From Streptomyces sp. TRM68416 (GTDB lineage: Bacteria > Actinomycetota > Actinomycetes > Streptomycetales > Streptomycetaceae): DNA of 64,000 nucleotides. The translations under genes were made by a program, and so were the position numbers. This document shows, in pieces, positions 47,547 through 56,522 of this stretch; the first letter of the stretch is position 1; the number at the start of each line of letters is the position of its first letter. Under the pieces are notes generated by a model, which saw only the letters and a program-made list of their open reading frames with translations, was not told where the DNA came from and made no database searches. The stretch covers positions 434,001 through 498,000 of the forward strand of contig NZ_JACVWU010000002.1 in NCBI RefSeq assembly GCF_014596915.1, read 5' to 3'.

Positions 47547-47701
47547 GACAGCCCCCGCAGCCGCGGAGCACCCGCCGCAGGGGCCCTCAGCGCCTCCTCA
47601 CGCCCCCGCCGGGCCCCACCCGGCCCCGCCCGCCACCCGCGACGCTCCGGCGCCGCCAGACGCGCCCTGTCGCCGATCCCGTGGTCCGTCGTCACAGACA
47701 T
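47543..47701 (-). CDS. Small 52-residue protein upstream of TIGR03086 gene
   Basis: ATG at 47701 follows GGAGGGAG at good distance, and its stop overlaps the next start as ATGA (47543-47546). The sequence MSVTTDHGIGDRARLAA and a Gly/Arg/Ala-rich tail has no recognised domain. The ribosome site and translational coupling are the evidence. It is strongly GC-biased and could be a leader peptide. Confidence 0.5.
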   Translation of the reverse strand: MSVTTDHGIGDRARLAAPERRGWRAGPGGARRGREEALRAPAAGAPRLRGLS

Positions 47702-47749
47702 CCCCGCTCCCTCCGTCAGAGACAGAGACCGGCGGAGGGCCGAAAACCA

Positions 47750-47799
47750 ATCGGCCGGCCCCCCGGAGGGGGAAACCCCCACCCCGGGAAACCGGCCGA
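47750..47799. terminator. Nested hairpin downstream of rluB
   Basis: An outer CGGCCGG/CCGGCCG pair (47752-47758, 47792-47798) encloses GGGGG-AAA-CCCCC (47768-47780). It lies between rluB and the small gene, on the transcribed minus strand, so it likely ends the scp operon. Confidence 0.6.
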
Positions 47800-47819
47800 C
47801 AGCAAGCGTCCTCGACCCC

Positions 47820-47855
47820 CTGGAGGCCCTAGAAGCCCTCGAAGCCCTAGAGGTC
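47820..47855. repeat. Four 9-bp tandem repeats at the rluB stop
   Basis: Units CTGGAGGCC, CTAGAAGCC, CTCGAAGCC and CTAGAGGTC run from the non-coding side into the last rluB codons (stop at 47847). Read on the rluB strand the array includes two TAG codons, one of them the true stop. Confidence 0.75.
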
Positions 47856-48965
47856 GACTTCCTTCATCAGCATCCCGACCTCGGTGTTCGACAGGCGGCG
47901 CAGCCAGCCCGACTTCTGGTCGCCCAGGGTGATCGGGCCGAAGGAGGTGCGCACCAGCTTCTCGACGGGGAAGCCGGCCTCCGCCAGCATGCGGCGCACG
48001 ATGTGCTTGCGGCCCTCGTGCAGGGTGACCTCGACGAGGTAGTTCTTGCCGGTCTGCTCGACCACCCGGAAGTGGTCCGCGCGCGCGTAGCCGTCCTCCA
48101 GCTGGATGCCGTCCTTCAGGCGCTTGCCCAGGTCGCGCGGGATCGGGCCGACGATGGCCGCGAGGTAGGTCTTCTTCACGCCGTACTTGGGGTGGGTCAG
48201 CCGGTGGGCCAGCTCGCCGTGGTTGGTGAGCAGGATGACGCCCTCGGTCTCGGTGTCGAGCCGGCCGACGTGGAAGAGCCGCGTCTCACGGTTGGTGACG
48301 TAGTCGCCGAGGCACTGGCGCCCCTCGGGGTCCTCCATGGTGGAGACGACACCGGCGGGCTTGTTCAGCGAGAAGAACTGGTACGACTGCGTCGCCACCG
48401 TCAGGCCGTCGACCTTGACCTCGTCCTTCTCCGGGTCGACCCGCTTGCCCTGCTCCAGCACGATCTCGCCGTTGACCTCGACCCGCGCCTGCTCGATCAG
48501 CTCCTCGCAGGCCCGCCGGGAGCCGTAGCCCGCGCGCGCGAGGACCTTCTGCAGCCGCTCGCCCTCCTGCTCGGCGCCGGGGAAGGTCTTGGGCAGCTTG
48601 ACGTCCTTCTTGCCGGCGTACCGCTCGCGGTTGCGCTCCTCGGCACGGGTCTCGTACTCGCGGGAGCGGGCGGGCGCCGTACGGCCGCCGCGCTGCTGGC
48701 CCTGCTTCGGGCCGCCCTTGGCCCCGCCGCGCGCGGAGCCGCCCCGCCCGGACTTCGGACCGTCCTGCGTGGCCCCGGGGCCGACGTCGTAGCGCCGCTC
48801 CTCGGGGCGCGGCTTCTTCGGCCGGCCTCCCTGCTTGTCGTCGCGGTTGTTACCGGCACCGCGGTAGTTGCCGCGGCCACCGCCACTCCCGCCGCGGCCG
48901 CCGCTGTTGCCACCACGGCTCCCGCCGTTGTTTCCGCTGCTGTTCCTGCCGCTGCTGCTTCGCAT
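47847..48965 (-). CDS. rluB: Pseudouridine synthase, RsuA/RluB family
   Basis: A 372-residue protein from ATG 48965, which overlaps the scpB stop as TGATG. Residues 1-120 are Gly/Asn/Arg/Ser-rich and disordered (GGRGGSGGGRGNYRG). Then come an S4 domain (RLQKVLARAGYGSRRACEELIEQARV) and the catalytic domain with Asp in FHVGRLDTETEGVILL. It isomerises a uridine in 23S rRNA. Its place downstream of scpB and scpA is a widespread cluster. The long basic N-terminus is an RNA-binding extension. Confidence 0.92.
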   Translation of the reverse strand: MRSSSGRNSSGNNGGSRGGNSGGRGGSGGGRGNYRGAGNNRDDKQGGRPKKPRPEERRYDVGPGATQDGPKSGRGGSARGGAKGGPKQGQQRGGRTAPARSREYETRAEERNRERYAGKKDVKLPKTFPGAEQEGERLQKVLARAGYGSRRACEELIEQARVEVNGEIVLEQGKRVDPEKDEVKVDGLTVATQSYQFFSLNKPAGVVSTMEDPEGRQCLGDYVTNRETRLFHVGRLDTETEGVILLTNHGELAHRLTHPKYGVKKTYLAAIVGPIPRDLGKRLKDGIQLEDGYARADHFRVVEQTGKNYLVEVTLHEGRKHIVRRMLAEAGFPVEKLVRTSFGPITLGDQKSGWLRRLSNTEVGMLMKEVDL

Positions 48966-49585
48966 CAATGTTCCGTCTTGTCGTCTGCGTCGGAATCCGG
49001 AGCGTCCGGATCGAACGACGGAACCCCTTCCGCGGTCTCGGCCTCGATCGCCTCCGCCTCCGGGAGGAAGGGCGCGAGCTCCGGGAGCTCGTCCAGGCCG
49101 CGCAGGCCCATCCGTTCCAGGAAGTAGTTCGTCGTCGTGTACAGGATCGCACCTGTTTCGGGTTCCGTGCCCGTCTCCTGGACCAGACCCCGCTGCAGGA
49201 GGGTGCGCATGACCCCGTCGCAGTTGACTCCGCGCACGGCCGAGACCCGGCTGCGGCTGACCGGCTGCCGGTACGCGACGACGGCGAGCGTCTCCAGGGC
49301 CGCCTGGGTGAGCCGGGCGGTCTGCCCGTCCAGGACGAGCCGTTCCACGGCCGCGGCGTTCTCGGGCCGGGTGTAGAACCGCCAGCCGCCGGCCACGTAC
49401 CGCAGCTCGAAGCCGCGGCCCTGCCGGGCGTATTCGTCGGCCAGCTCGCGCAGGGCGTTCGCGATCTGCCGCCGGGGCCGTTCGAGGATCTTCGCCAGGC
49501 GCTCCTCGGACGCGGGCTCGTCCACGACCATCAGGACGGCCTCCAGGGCGGGCTTGAGCTGGAGATCGGCAACGGTCTCGGTCAC
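48965..49585 (-). CDS. scpB: Segregation and condensation protein B
   Basis: A 206-residue protein with two winged-helix domains: LKPALEAVLMVVDEPASEERLAKIL, then TQAALETLAVVAYRQPVSRSRVSAVRGVN. An acidic C-terminal tail follows. It is part of the SMC-ScpAB condensin. The GTG overlaps the scpA stop as GTGA. Confidence 0.95.
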   Translation of the reverse strand: MTETVADLQLKPALEAVLMVVDEPASEERLAKILERPRRQIANALRELADEYARQGRGFELRYVAGGWRFYTRPENAAAVERLVLDGQTARLTQAALETLAVVAYRQPVSRSRVSAVRGVNCDGVMRTLLQRGLVQETGTEPETGAILYTTTNYFLERMGLRGLDELPELAPFLPEAEAIEAETAEGVPSFDPDAPDSDADDKTEH

Positions 49586-50910
49586 GGCTTGCTCTCCTCC
49601 TTCGGCTCGTCCGGCGGCCGGTCGAACTCGTCGGTCACCCTCGGTGTCTCGTCCCCCTCGCCGCCGGTCCAGCGCACCAGCAGCTCCCCCAGCGCGGTCT
49701 CCTGCTCCAGCGCGACGGCCTTCTCCCGGTACAGCTCCAGCAGCGCCAGGAACCGGGCCACGACGGTCAGCGTGTCGCCGGTGTCCTCGACGAGCACCCG
49801 GAAGCTGGCCTCCCCCAGCTCCCTCAGCCGCGCGACCACGATGCCGGCCTGCTCCTGCACGCTGACCAGCGGCGCGTGGATGTGGTCGACGTACACCTGC
49901 GGCTTGGGCTTGGGCTGCATCGCCTTCACGGCGAGCTTGGCGAATCCTTCCGCCCCGATGCTGATGACGACGTCGGGCAGCAGGTCGGCGAGGTGCGGCT
50001 CAAGGCCGACGGTACGGGGATAGCGCCGGGCCTCGTCAGCCAGCCTCCGGTCGAAGATCTCCGCGATCTGCTTGTACGCCCGGTACTGCAGGAGCCGCGC
50101 GAACAGCAGGTCCCGCGCCTCCAGCAGCGCCAGGTCGGCCTCGTCCTCCACCTCGGCGGCGGGCAGCAGCCGCGCCGCCTTGAGGTCGAGCAGGGTCGCC
50201 GCGACCACCAGGAACTCGGTCGTCTCGTCCAGGTCCCAGTCCGGACCCAGGGCCCTGATGTACGCCATGAACTCGTCGGTCACCTTCGACAGCGCGACCT
50301 CGGTGACATCCAGCTTGTGCTTGGAGATCAGCTGGAGCAGCAGATCGAAGGGACCTTCGAAGTTGGCAAGCCGAACCTTGAAAACACCGTCGTCCCCGGA
50401 ACCGGCTTCCTCGACGACGACCTCTTCGGCTACGCCCCTTTCGGCAGCGGGCACCCCGACGACGGCTCCCCCGACAGAGGGCTCCTCGGCGGCGGGCGCC
50501 CCGATGGCGGCCTCCCCGACAGCGGGCTCCCCAGCCGCAGCCTTCTCGGCAACGGGCCCCTGAGCGACGGCTTCCCCGACAGGGGGCTCCTCGGCGACGG
50601 CTCCCCCGACAGCGGACTCCTCAGCCGCGGCCCTCTCGGCAGCCGACCCCGAAGCGGCGGCTTCCCCGGCGACAGGCCCCCCGACAGCGAGTTCCCCAAT
50701 GGCAGACCCCCCGACAGGGGGCTCCTCGGCGGCGGGCGCCCCGATGGCGGCTTCCCCGGCGGCGGCCTCCTCCGCAGCAGCCTCCTGGGCGGCGGCCTCC
50801 GCGGCAGCGGCAGCGTCCACCGGCTCCGCTTCGGGCTCCGGCCCGGCTGCCGCCCCCGGCCCGCGCCCCAGCGCACGCCGACGGCCACGGGAAACGTCGT
50901 TCGAGGTCAT
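49582..50910 (-). CDS. scpA: Segregation and condensation protein A with long repetitive N-terminus
   Basis: A 442-residue kleisin. Normal ScpA begins at about residue 176 (VFKVRLANFEGPFDLLLQLISKHKLDVTEVALSKVTDEF). The middle has EFLVVAATLLDLKAARLLP and the C-terminal winged helix TVVARFLALLELYREKAVAL. Residues 15-170 are a Glu/Ala/Pro/Gly/Val low-complexity stretch whose ends repeat GEAAIGAPAAEEP. It bridges the SMC heads with ScpB. It is translationally coupled to scpB. The extension is unusual in length for the family. Confidence 0.93.
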   Translation of the reverse strand: MTSNDVSRGRRRALGRGPGAAAGPEPEAEPVDAAAAAEAAAQEAAAEEAAAGEAAIGAPAAEEPPVGGSAIGELAVGGPVAGEAAASGSAAERAAAEESAVGGAVAEEPPVGEAVAQGPVAEKAAAGEPAVGEAAIGAPAAEEPSVGGAVVGVPAAERGVAEEVVVEEAGSGDDGVFKVRLANFEGPFDLLLQLISKHKLDVTEVALSKVTDEFMAYIRALGPDWDLDETTEFLVVAATLLDLKAARLLPAAEVEDEADLALLEARDLLFARLLQYRAYKQIAEIFDRRLADEARRYPRTVGLEPHLADLLPDVVISIGAEGFAKLAVKAMQPKPKPQVYVDHIHAPLVSVQEQAGIVVARLRELGEASFRVLVEDTGDTLTVVARFLALLELYREKAVALEQETALGELLVRWTGGEGDETPRVTDEFDRPPDEPKEESKP

Positions 50911-50928
50911 AGCCCCCGCAGGCTACCG

Positions 50929-51495
50929 CTACCGCCCGCGAAGCCGTCGTACGAGGATGCTGGCGTCCCCGCGGGTCTCCAGATCGGCGAGCACCACCGC
51001 GACCGCCTCCCGGACGATCCGCCCGCGGTCGACGGCCAGGCCGTGCTCGCCGCGGAGCACCAGCCGGGCGTGTTCCAGGTCCATCAGTTCCTCGGCGGAG
51101 ACGTACACGGTGATCTTCTCGTCGTGGCGCTCGCGCCCGCTGGGCCGGCGGGCGGCCGCCCGCCCCCGCTTGCGCGGCGCCGCGGCAGAAGAACCTTCCT
51201 GCGCCCCCTGCCGCCGCCCGGAACCGGCACCGGCCCCGGACGCGGCGGACCGGCTGCGGGACTCCCCGTCGTCGGCCGCCTCCGGCTCCGCCGCCACGTG
51301 CTCCGCGCCCTCGCCGCCCTGCGCGGGCACCGACTGCGGCGCGTCCTCCGCGGCGGCGGGATCGCTCTCCCCCGCGGGGGACGGCACCCGGGCCTCGCCG
51401 TTGGCCGGGCGCCGGGGAGTGGACGGCTGGAGCGCCATTCCCCCTGTCGTACGGAACAGTTCGTCGGCCCCCGGCAGACTCACTCGGCGTGACAC
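50929..51495 (-). CDS. ParA-associated protein with ribbon-helix-helix-like C-terminus
   Basis: A 188-residue protein. The first 125 residues are a low-complexity, Pro/Ala/Glu-rich region ending in a basic patch (APRKRGRAAARRPSGRERH). The C-terminal 60 residues (EKITVYVSAEELMDLEHARLVLRGEHGLAVDRGRIVREAVAVVLADL) look like a ribbon-helix-helix DNA-binding fold. It overlaps the parA stop by 16 bp. I suggest it is the DNA- or centromere-binding partner of that ParA. Homology is by eye only. Confidence 0.65.
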   Translation of the reverse strand: MSRRVSLPGADELFRTTGGMALQPSTPRRPANGEARVPSPAGESDPAAAEDAPQSVPAQGGEGAEHVAAEPEAADDGESRSRSAASGAGAGSGRRQGAQEGSSAAAPRKRGRAAARRPSGRERHDEKITVYVSAEELMDLEHARLVLRGEHGLAVDRGRIVREAVAVVLADLETRGDASILVRRLRGR

Positions 51496-52655
51496 CGGGC
51501 GAGCACCTCCCTGGCGAGCTGGCGGTAGGCGGCGGCACCGACGGAGTTGGAGGCGTACGTGGTGATCGGCTCACCGGCGACCGTGGTCTCCGGGAAGCGG
51601 ACCGTGCGCCCGATGACCGTGTGGTAGACGTGGTCGTCGAACGCCTCGACGACACGCGCGAGCACCTCACGGCTGTGCACGGTGCGCGAGTCGTACATCG
51701 TGGCGAGGATCCCGTCGAGCTCCAGCTCCGGGTTGAGCCGCTCCTGGACCTTCTCGATGGTCTCCGTCAGCAGTGCGACACCGCGCAGGGCGAAGAACTC
51801 GCACTCCAGCGGCACGATCACCTTGTGCGCCGCCGTGAGGGCGTTCACGGTGAGCAGGCCGAGCGAGGGCTGGCAGTCGATCACGATGTAGTCGTAGTCG
51901 TCCATCAGCGGCTTGAGCGCCCGCTGAAGCGTCGACTCACGGGCCACCTCGGAGACGAGCTGGACCTCTGCCGCCGACAAGTCGATATTGCTGGGCAGCA
52001 GGTCCATGTTCGGGACCGCGGTCTTCAGCAGGACCTCGTCGGCCGACATGCCCCGCTCCATGAGCAGGTTGTAGACGGTGAGGTCGAGCTCCATCGGGTT
52101 GACGCCGAGTCCGACCGACAGCGCGCCCTGCGGGTCGAAGTCGACGAGCAGCACCCGGCGCCCGTACTCCGCGAGCGCGGCACCCAGGTTGATGGTCGAC
52201 GTCGTCTTGCCGACGCCGCCCTTCTGGTTGCACATCGCGATGATCTTCGCGGGACCGTGGTCGGTCAGCGGGCCCGGAATCGGGAAGTACGGCAGCGGAC
52301 GCCCGGTCGGGCCGATGCGCTCACGGCGCTGGCGGGCAGCGTCGGGCGCGAGCGTGGCCGCGTACTCGGGGTCGGGCTCGTACTCCGCGTCGGGATCGTA
52401 GAAGTGCCCGTCGGGCAGTTCGTCGTAGTCGGCGAAGTGGTTGTGGGGCGCGCCACTTCCGTCGCCGGCCATGGCGTTCACGTGATGGCCATCCATGCTC
52501 TGGTGTGCTGGGCGAGTCAGTTCTGAGGTGTGACTCTGGTGGGCTGCGAAGGTGCGCACCGCAACGGAGCCGACAGCCTCGAACCCCGCGGGAACCTGAC
52601 CCCGCGCAGGGCTTCCTGGTTGACCACCCCCGGGAGTAAATGTCGACTCATTCAC
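51480..52655 (-). CDS. ParA-family ATPase
   Basis: A 391-residue protein. A GTG start at 52655 is preceded by a perfect AAGGAGGT. A 135-residue N-terminal extension is Asp/Glu/Pro-rich. The deviant Walker A is CNQKGGVGKTTSTINLG, with VLLVDFDPQGALSVGLGVNP, the Walker B VIDCQPSLGLLTVNAL and a C-terminal helix EVLARCHAE. It is a chromosomal ParA upstream of the ScpAB genes, separate from the parAB near oriC. It probably drives positioning of DNA or of a protein complex. Confidence 0.92.
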   Translation of the reverse strand: MNESTFTPGGGQPGSPARGQVPAGFEAVGSVAVRTFAAHQSHTSELTRPAHQSMDGHHVNAMAGDGSGAPHNHFADYDELPDGHFYDPDAEYEPDPEYAATLAPDAARQRRERIGPTGRPLPYFPIPGPLTDHGPAKIIAMCNQKGGVGKTTSTINLGAALAEYGRRVLLVDFDPQGALSVGLGVNPMELDLTVYNLLMERGMSADEVLLKTAVPNMDLLPSNIDLSAAEVQLVSEVARESTLQRALKPLMDDYDYIVIDCQPSLGLLTVNALTAAHKVIVPLECEFFALRGVALLTETIEKVQERLNPELELDGILATMYDSRTVHSREVLARVVEAFDDHVYHTVIGRTVRFPETTVAGEPITTYASNSVGAAAYRQLAREVLARCHAE

Positions 52656-53025
52656 AAGTCGTCTTACCTCCTTGGTGACCAGGAAACTTCTAGACAGGTC
52701 AGCGTGGCACCATGCCGACGGTTGGCGACTCTATGGCGTGTCGGCGGTCCGCAGCAACACAATCCGCCGGACCCGGCACGATGTGTCGGCAATGAAACAT
52801 CCCTCTGTCAAGGGCGTACGGCCGTCGCACGGTAGGTTTCACCGGTGTGCGAATCGGTCGAAGGGTTACGTTCGAGGCGAGTTGATCGAGCGTCGCAAAG
52901 TGACCATACACACATCCGGCCGGACCTTGTCGGCAAGGTCCGGCCGGGTGGGCGACGTTGACGTCCAGTGTTGACGTATCGCCTTTACGAAAAGGTGACT
53001 TAGTCGCGAACGGTGGGCCTGCGGC
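52656..53025. promoter_or_regulatory. Intergenic region with parA promoter and ald terminator
   Basis: This 370-bp non-coding gap sits between parA and ald, both on the minus strand. It is less GC-rich around 52840-52910. It contains the hairpin listed separately. No gene is supported here. Confidence 0.4.
52916..52947 (-). terminator. Strong terminator downstream of ald
   Basis: A perfect 14-bp inverted repeat, CCGGCCGGACCTTG and complement, with a 4-nt loop. It is 79 bp past the ald stop on the same strand. Confidence 0.8.
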
Positions 53026-54150
53026 TCAGCCGAGCAGCGACTCCAGCTCGACGTGCTCCAGCCCGTGCGCCTCGGCGACCTCGCGGTAAACGACCTTGCC
53101 GTCATGGGTGTTGAGACCCTTGGCGAGCGCCGGGTCGCGGCGCAGCGCCTCCACCCAGCCGTTGTTGGCCAACGAGACGATGTACGGCAGCGTGGCGTTG
53201 GTCAGCGCGTGGGTGGAGGTGTTGGGCACCGCGCCGGGCATGTTGGCGACGCAGTAGAAGACCGAGTTGTGGACCTTGAAGGTCGGTTCGGCGTGCGTGG
53301 TGGGACGCGAGTCCTCGAAGCAGCCGCCCTGGTCGATCGCGATGTCGACAAGGACACTTCCGGGCTTCATGCGCGACACCAGCTCGTTGGTGACCAGCTT
53401 CGGGGCCTTGGCGCCCGGGATGAGCACGGCACCGATGACGAGGTCGGCGTCGAGGACGGCCTTCTCCAGCTCGAAGGAGTTGGACATGATGGCCCGGACC
53501 TTGGTGCCGAAGACCTTGTCGGCCTCGCGCAGCTTGTTGATGTCGCGGTCGAGCAGCGTGACGTGGAAGCCCATGCCGACGGCGATCTGCGTGGCGTTCC
53601 AGCCGGAGACACCGCCGCCGATGACGACGGCCTTGGCGGGCTGGGTGCCGGGGACGCCGCCGGGGAGCACACCACGGCCGCCGGCCGAGCGCATCAGGTG
53701 GTAGGCGCCGACCTGCGGGGCCAGGCGGCCCGCGACCTCGGACATCGGGGCGAGCAGCGGGAGCGCGCGGGAGGGCAGCTCGACCGTCTCGTAGGCGATC
53801 GCCGTGGTGCCGGACTCGATGAGGGCGTCCGTGCACTCCTTGGAGGCGGCCAGGTGCAGGTAGGTGAAGAGCGTCTGGTCCTTGCGGAGGCGGTGGTACT
53901 CCTCGGCGATGGGCTCCTTGACCTTCAGCAGCAGGTCGGCGGTGGCCCACACCTCGTCGGCGGTCTCCAGGATCTGGGCGCCGGCGGCCACGTACTCGTC
54001 GTCCGTGATCGAGGAGCCGACGCCGGCGTTGCGCTCGATGACGACCTGGTGACCGTTGCGCACGAGCTCGTGCACACCGGCGGGGGTGATGGCCACCCGG
54101 AACTCGTTGTTCTTGACCTCGCGGGGGATGCCGACCTTCACGTCGATCAC
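53026..54150 (-). CDS. ald: Alanine dehydrogenase
   Basis: A 374-residue NAD-dependent enzyme. The N-terminal signature KVGIPREVKNNEFRVAITPAGVHEL is present, then TLFTYLHLAA with the catalytic His, and the Rossmann loop VIGGGVSGWNATQIAVG. It deaminates L-alanine to pyruvate and ammonia, useful in nutrient limitation. GTG at 54150 or 54141 are both possible starts (AAGGA is very close to the first). It stands alone upstream of parA. Confidence 0.96.
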   Translation of the reverse strand: MIDVKVGIPREVKNNEFRVAITPAGVHELVRNGHQVVIERNAGVGSSITDDEYVAAGAQILETADEVWATADLLLKVKEPIAEEYHRLRKDQTLFTYLHLAASKECTDALIESGTTAIAYETVELPSRALPLLAPMSEVAGRLAPQVGAYHLMRSAGGRGVLPGGVPGTQPAKAVVIGGGVSGWNATQIAVGMGFHVTLLDRDINKLREADKVFGTKVRAIMSNSFELEKAVLDADLVIGAVLIPGAKAPKLVTNELVSRMKPGSVLVDIAIDQGGCFEDSRPTTHAEPTFKVHNSVFYCVANMPGAVPNTSTHALTNATLPYIVSLANNGWVEALRRDPALAKGLNTHDGKVVYREVAEAHGLEHVELESLLG

Positions 54151-54322
54151 GGTCCTTGGCTCAGAGGGTATGGGGCACTACAAGACATACCCGGGCAGAC
54201 ACGGGCGCACCGGGAGACACCGCAGGAGAAGGTGCGGCAGAGCCAGTCTAATGAAGGTGTTCCCGCTGTCTAGCCTTTCATTGCATCAATCTTCAGCAGA
54301 TGCACTACGGATTTCGCAGGCG

Positions 54323-56359
54323 TTAGGGCGCTGTATCGTCGCTGTCCTCGGATTCCGGCCCTGCAGCACCGTCCGGGAGCTCCTCCCCCAGCATGCGCTC
54401 GGCGGCCCCGCGCTGCAGTCGAGCCGCGGCGGAGTCGCCGAGATGCTCCAGGGTGTCGGCGAGCCGCAGATGCAGCGCGGCCTGCAGCCGTACGTCCTCG
54501 GCGCGGCGCGCCCACTCCACCGCCTCCTGGCAGGTGCGCAGGCTCTCCTCGGGCCGGCCCGCGTACTCCTGCACCCGCGCCAGCTCGCTCAACGCCCGCG
54601 CCTGTGCGGCCACATCACCGCTCTTGCGGTGCCCGGCGACCGCGGCCCGCCAGCCCCGCTGCGCCTCGCCGTACCGGCCCGCGAAGGTGTGCGCGGCGGC
54701 GATACGGCCGTAGAGGCGGGCGGCGTCCGCGCGCTCGTCGCGGGCCAGCCGCTGGGCGAGCGCCCGCCCGAACCAGTCGGCCGCCCGGTCGTAGTCCCCG
54801 AGCTCCAGGTGCGCGCCGCCTACGGATTCCATCGCGCGCCCGGTCGCATACGGGTCGTTCGCCGCCCGTCCGGCGTCCAGCGCGGCCCGGTAGCGCGCCA
54901 GTGCCTCCCGGGTCCGCCCGGTCCGGGCGTCGAGGTCGCCGAGGTTCAGCAGGGCAGCGGCCCGCTCCCGGGGCAGGTCGCGGCGGTCGGCCACGTCCAG
55001 GACGAGCCCGTGGATGCCGTACAGGTCGGGCGCGGCGGCCTGGGTGCCGAAGTGGGCGACCATGGCCCGCACGAGCTGGGACATCAGCCGCCGGGCCAGG
55101 GTGTCCAGCTCCCCGTCGGCGACGGCGAGCCGGGCCGCGGCGAGCAGGGCGGGCCTGCGGATCCGCAGCCAGTCGGCCGCGGCCCGCGGACTGGGAAAGC
55201 GCAGCGAGCGCGGCATCCCGAGGAGCTTCTCGCGCGCCTGCGGACTGTCGGTCTCGGTGATCGCCCGGCACGACTGGAGCAGCCGCACGGTCCGCTCCAG
55301 CATGCGGGCCCGGGCCAGCTGGAGCTCGGCGGGACGGTCCTGGGCCTCGGTGAGCGCCTTGAGCAGGGGGTACAGACAGCCCGGGACCTCGTACTGCGGC
55401 AGCGGCGACTCCACCGCCCGCAGCAGGCCGAGGGCGACGAAGTCGTCCAGGGTGGTGCGGGCGCCGCTGACCGAGCAGCCGGCCAGGGCGGAGGCCGTGT
55501 GCGGGTCGACCAGGCCGGCCGGGGCCAGGCTGAGCAGTCGCAGTATCCGGGCGGCCGGGGCGGGCAGCGCGGCGTGGGCGAGGCGGAAGATCCGGGTCAG
55601 CGGGGCGCCCGCGGTGTCCTCGTCGAGCTCGGCGTGCAGTTGCTTGGCCAGATCGGCCACGGCCGCCTTGGGGCGGGCGGCGAGCCAGCCGCCGGCCAGC
55701 ATCAGGGCGGCCGGCTGCGCCTGGCACTCCTCGACCAGCCCCTCGGCCGCGCGGGGGTCCACCGTGATCCGCACCGACCCGGCGTGCCGGGACAGCAGCT
55801 CCACCGCCGACTTGGTGTCGAGCCCGCCGAGCGTGCACGGGCGGACGTCCGCGATCCCGGTCAGCGGCCCCGAGGAGACCGCGACGACCAGACAGTCCGG
55901 GCTGTCCGGCAGCAGCGCGTCCACCTGCTCGGCGTCGGCCGCGTCGTCGAACAGCAGCAGAAACCTGCGGCCGGCGAGCGCCTCGCGCAGCGCCGCCGTG
56001 AGGTCGTCCTCGGCGGCACCGGCCGGGACCGGCAGGTCCAGGGCGGCGAGCAGTTCCCGGGCCACGCGCTCCACGGGGACCGGCGTACCGTCGGGCTCGC
56101 CGAGCCGGGCACGCAGCACGCCGTCGCCGTACCGGTCCGCGACCTGTCGTACGAGTTCCTCGGCGAGCGCCGTACGACCGGAGCCGGGTCTGCCCGCGAT
56201 GAGCAGCACGCGCGCGCGGGGCGCCTTCTTCCCGGAGAGCGTGTCCAGACCGGCCCGCTCGATATCGGCGAGCAGCTCCTTCAACTCCCGCGTCCGCCCC
56301 AGGAAATGGCCCTCCGCCGACAGCTTCACGCCGCCTGTGTCCACCACCTGATCCGTCAC
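54323..56359 (-). CDS. NB-ARC-like P-loop protein with TPR repeats
   Basis: A 678-residue protein. An N-terminal FLGRTRELKELLADI segment precedes a P-loop GRPGSGRTALAEEL, where the usual Lys is Arg. RFLLLFDDAADAEQVDALLP is the Walker B region. A winged-helix-like middle (LSLAPAGLVDPHTASALAG) follows. TPR helices fill the C-terminus: LGDLDARTGRTREALARY, LELGDYDRAADWFGRAL and ARVQEYAGRPEESL. The architecture resembles AfsR-type and STAND signalling proteins without the DNA-binding domain. The GTG start at 56359 is my choice; ATG at 56416 is possible. Signalling role and ligand are unknown. Confidence 0.8.
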   Translation of the reverse strand: MTDQVVDTGGVKLSAEGHFLGRTRELKELLADIERAGLDTLSGKKAPRARVLLIAGRPGSGRTALAEELVRQVADRYGDGVLRARLGEPDGTPVPVERVARELLAALDLPVPAGAAEDDLTAALREALAGRRFLLLFDDAADAEQVDALLPDSPDCLVVAVSSGPLTGIADVRPCTLGGLDTKSAVELLSRHAGSVRITVDPRAAEGLVEECQAQPAALMLAGGWLAARPKAAVADLAKQLHAELDEDTAGAPLTRIFRLAHAALPAPAARILRLLSLAPAGLVDPHTASALAGCSVSGARTTLDDFVALGLLRAVESPLPQYEVPGCLYPLLKALTEAQDRPAELQLARARMLERTVRLLQSCRAITETDSPQAREKLLGMPRSLRFPSPRAAADWLRIRRPALLAAARLAVADGELDTLARRLMSQLVRAMVAHFGTQAAAPDLYGIHGLVLDVADRRDLPRERAAALLNLGDLDARTGRTREALARYRAALDAGRAANDPYATGRAMESVGGAHLELGDYDRAADWFGRALAQRLARDERADAARLYGRIAAAHTFAGRYGEAQRGWRAAVAGHRKSGDVAAQARALSELARVQEYAGRPEESLRTCQEAVEWARRAEDVRLQAALHLRLADTLEHLGDSAAARLQRGAAERMLGEELPDGAAGPESEDSDDTAP

Positions 56360-56522
56360 GGGCCACACTCCCGTCCACCGCACGCGCAAAGCCCGCCGGG
56401 ACTCCGGTCCGGGCATTTCCAGAGCCTAGTTCACGCTCTGCGACGGTCCGGGATGAGCACGGCGAGCAGGTCCCTCGATCGGATCAACGGATCGTAGGAC
56501 TGACGGCAAGGTGACGTACTTA

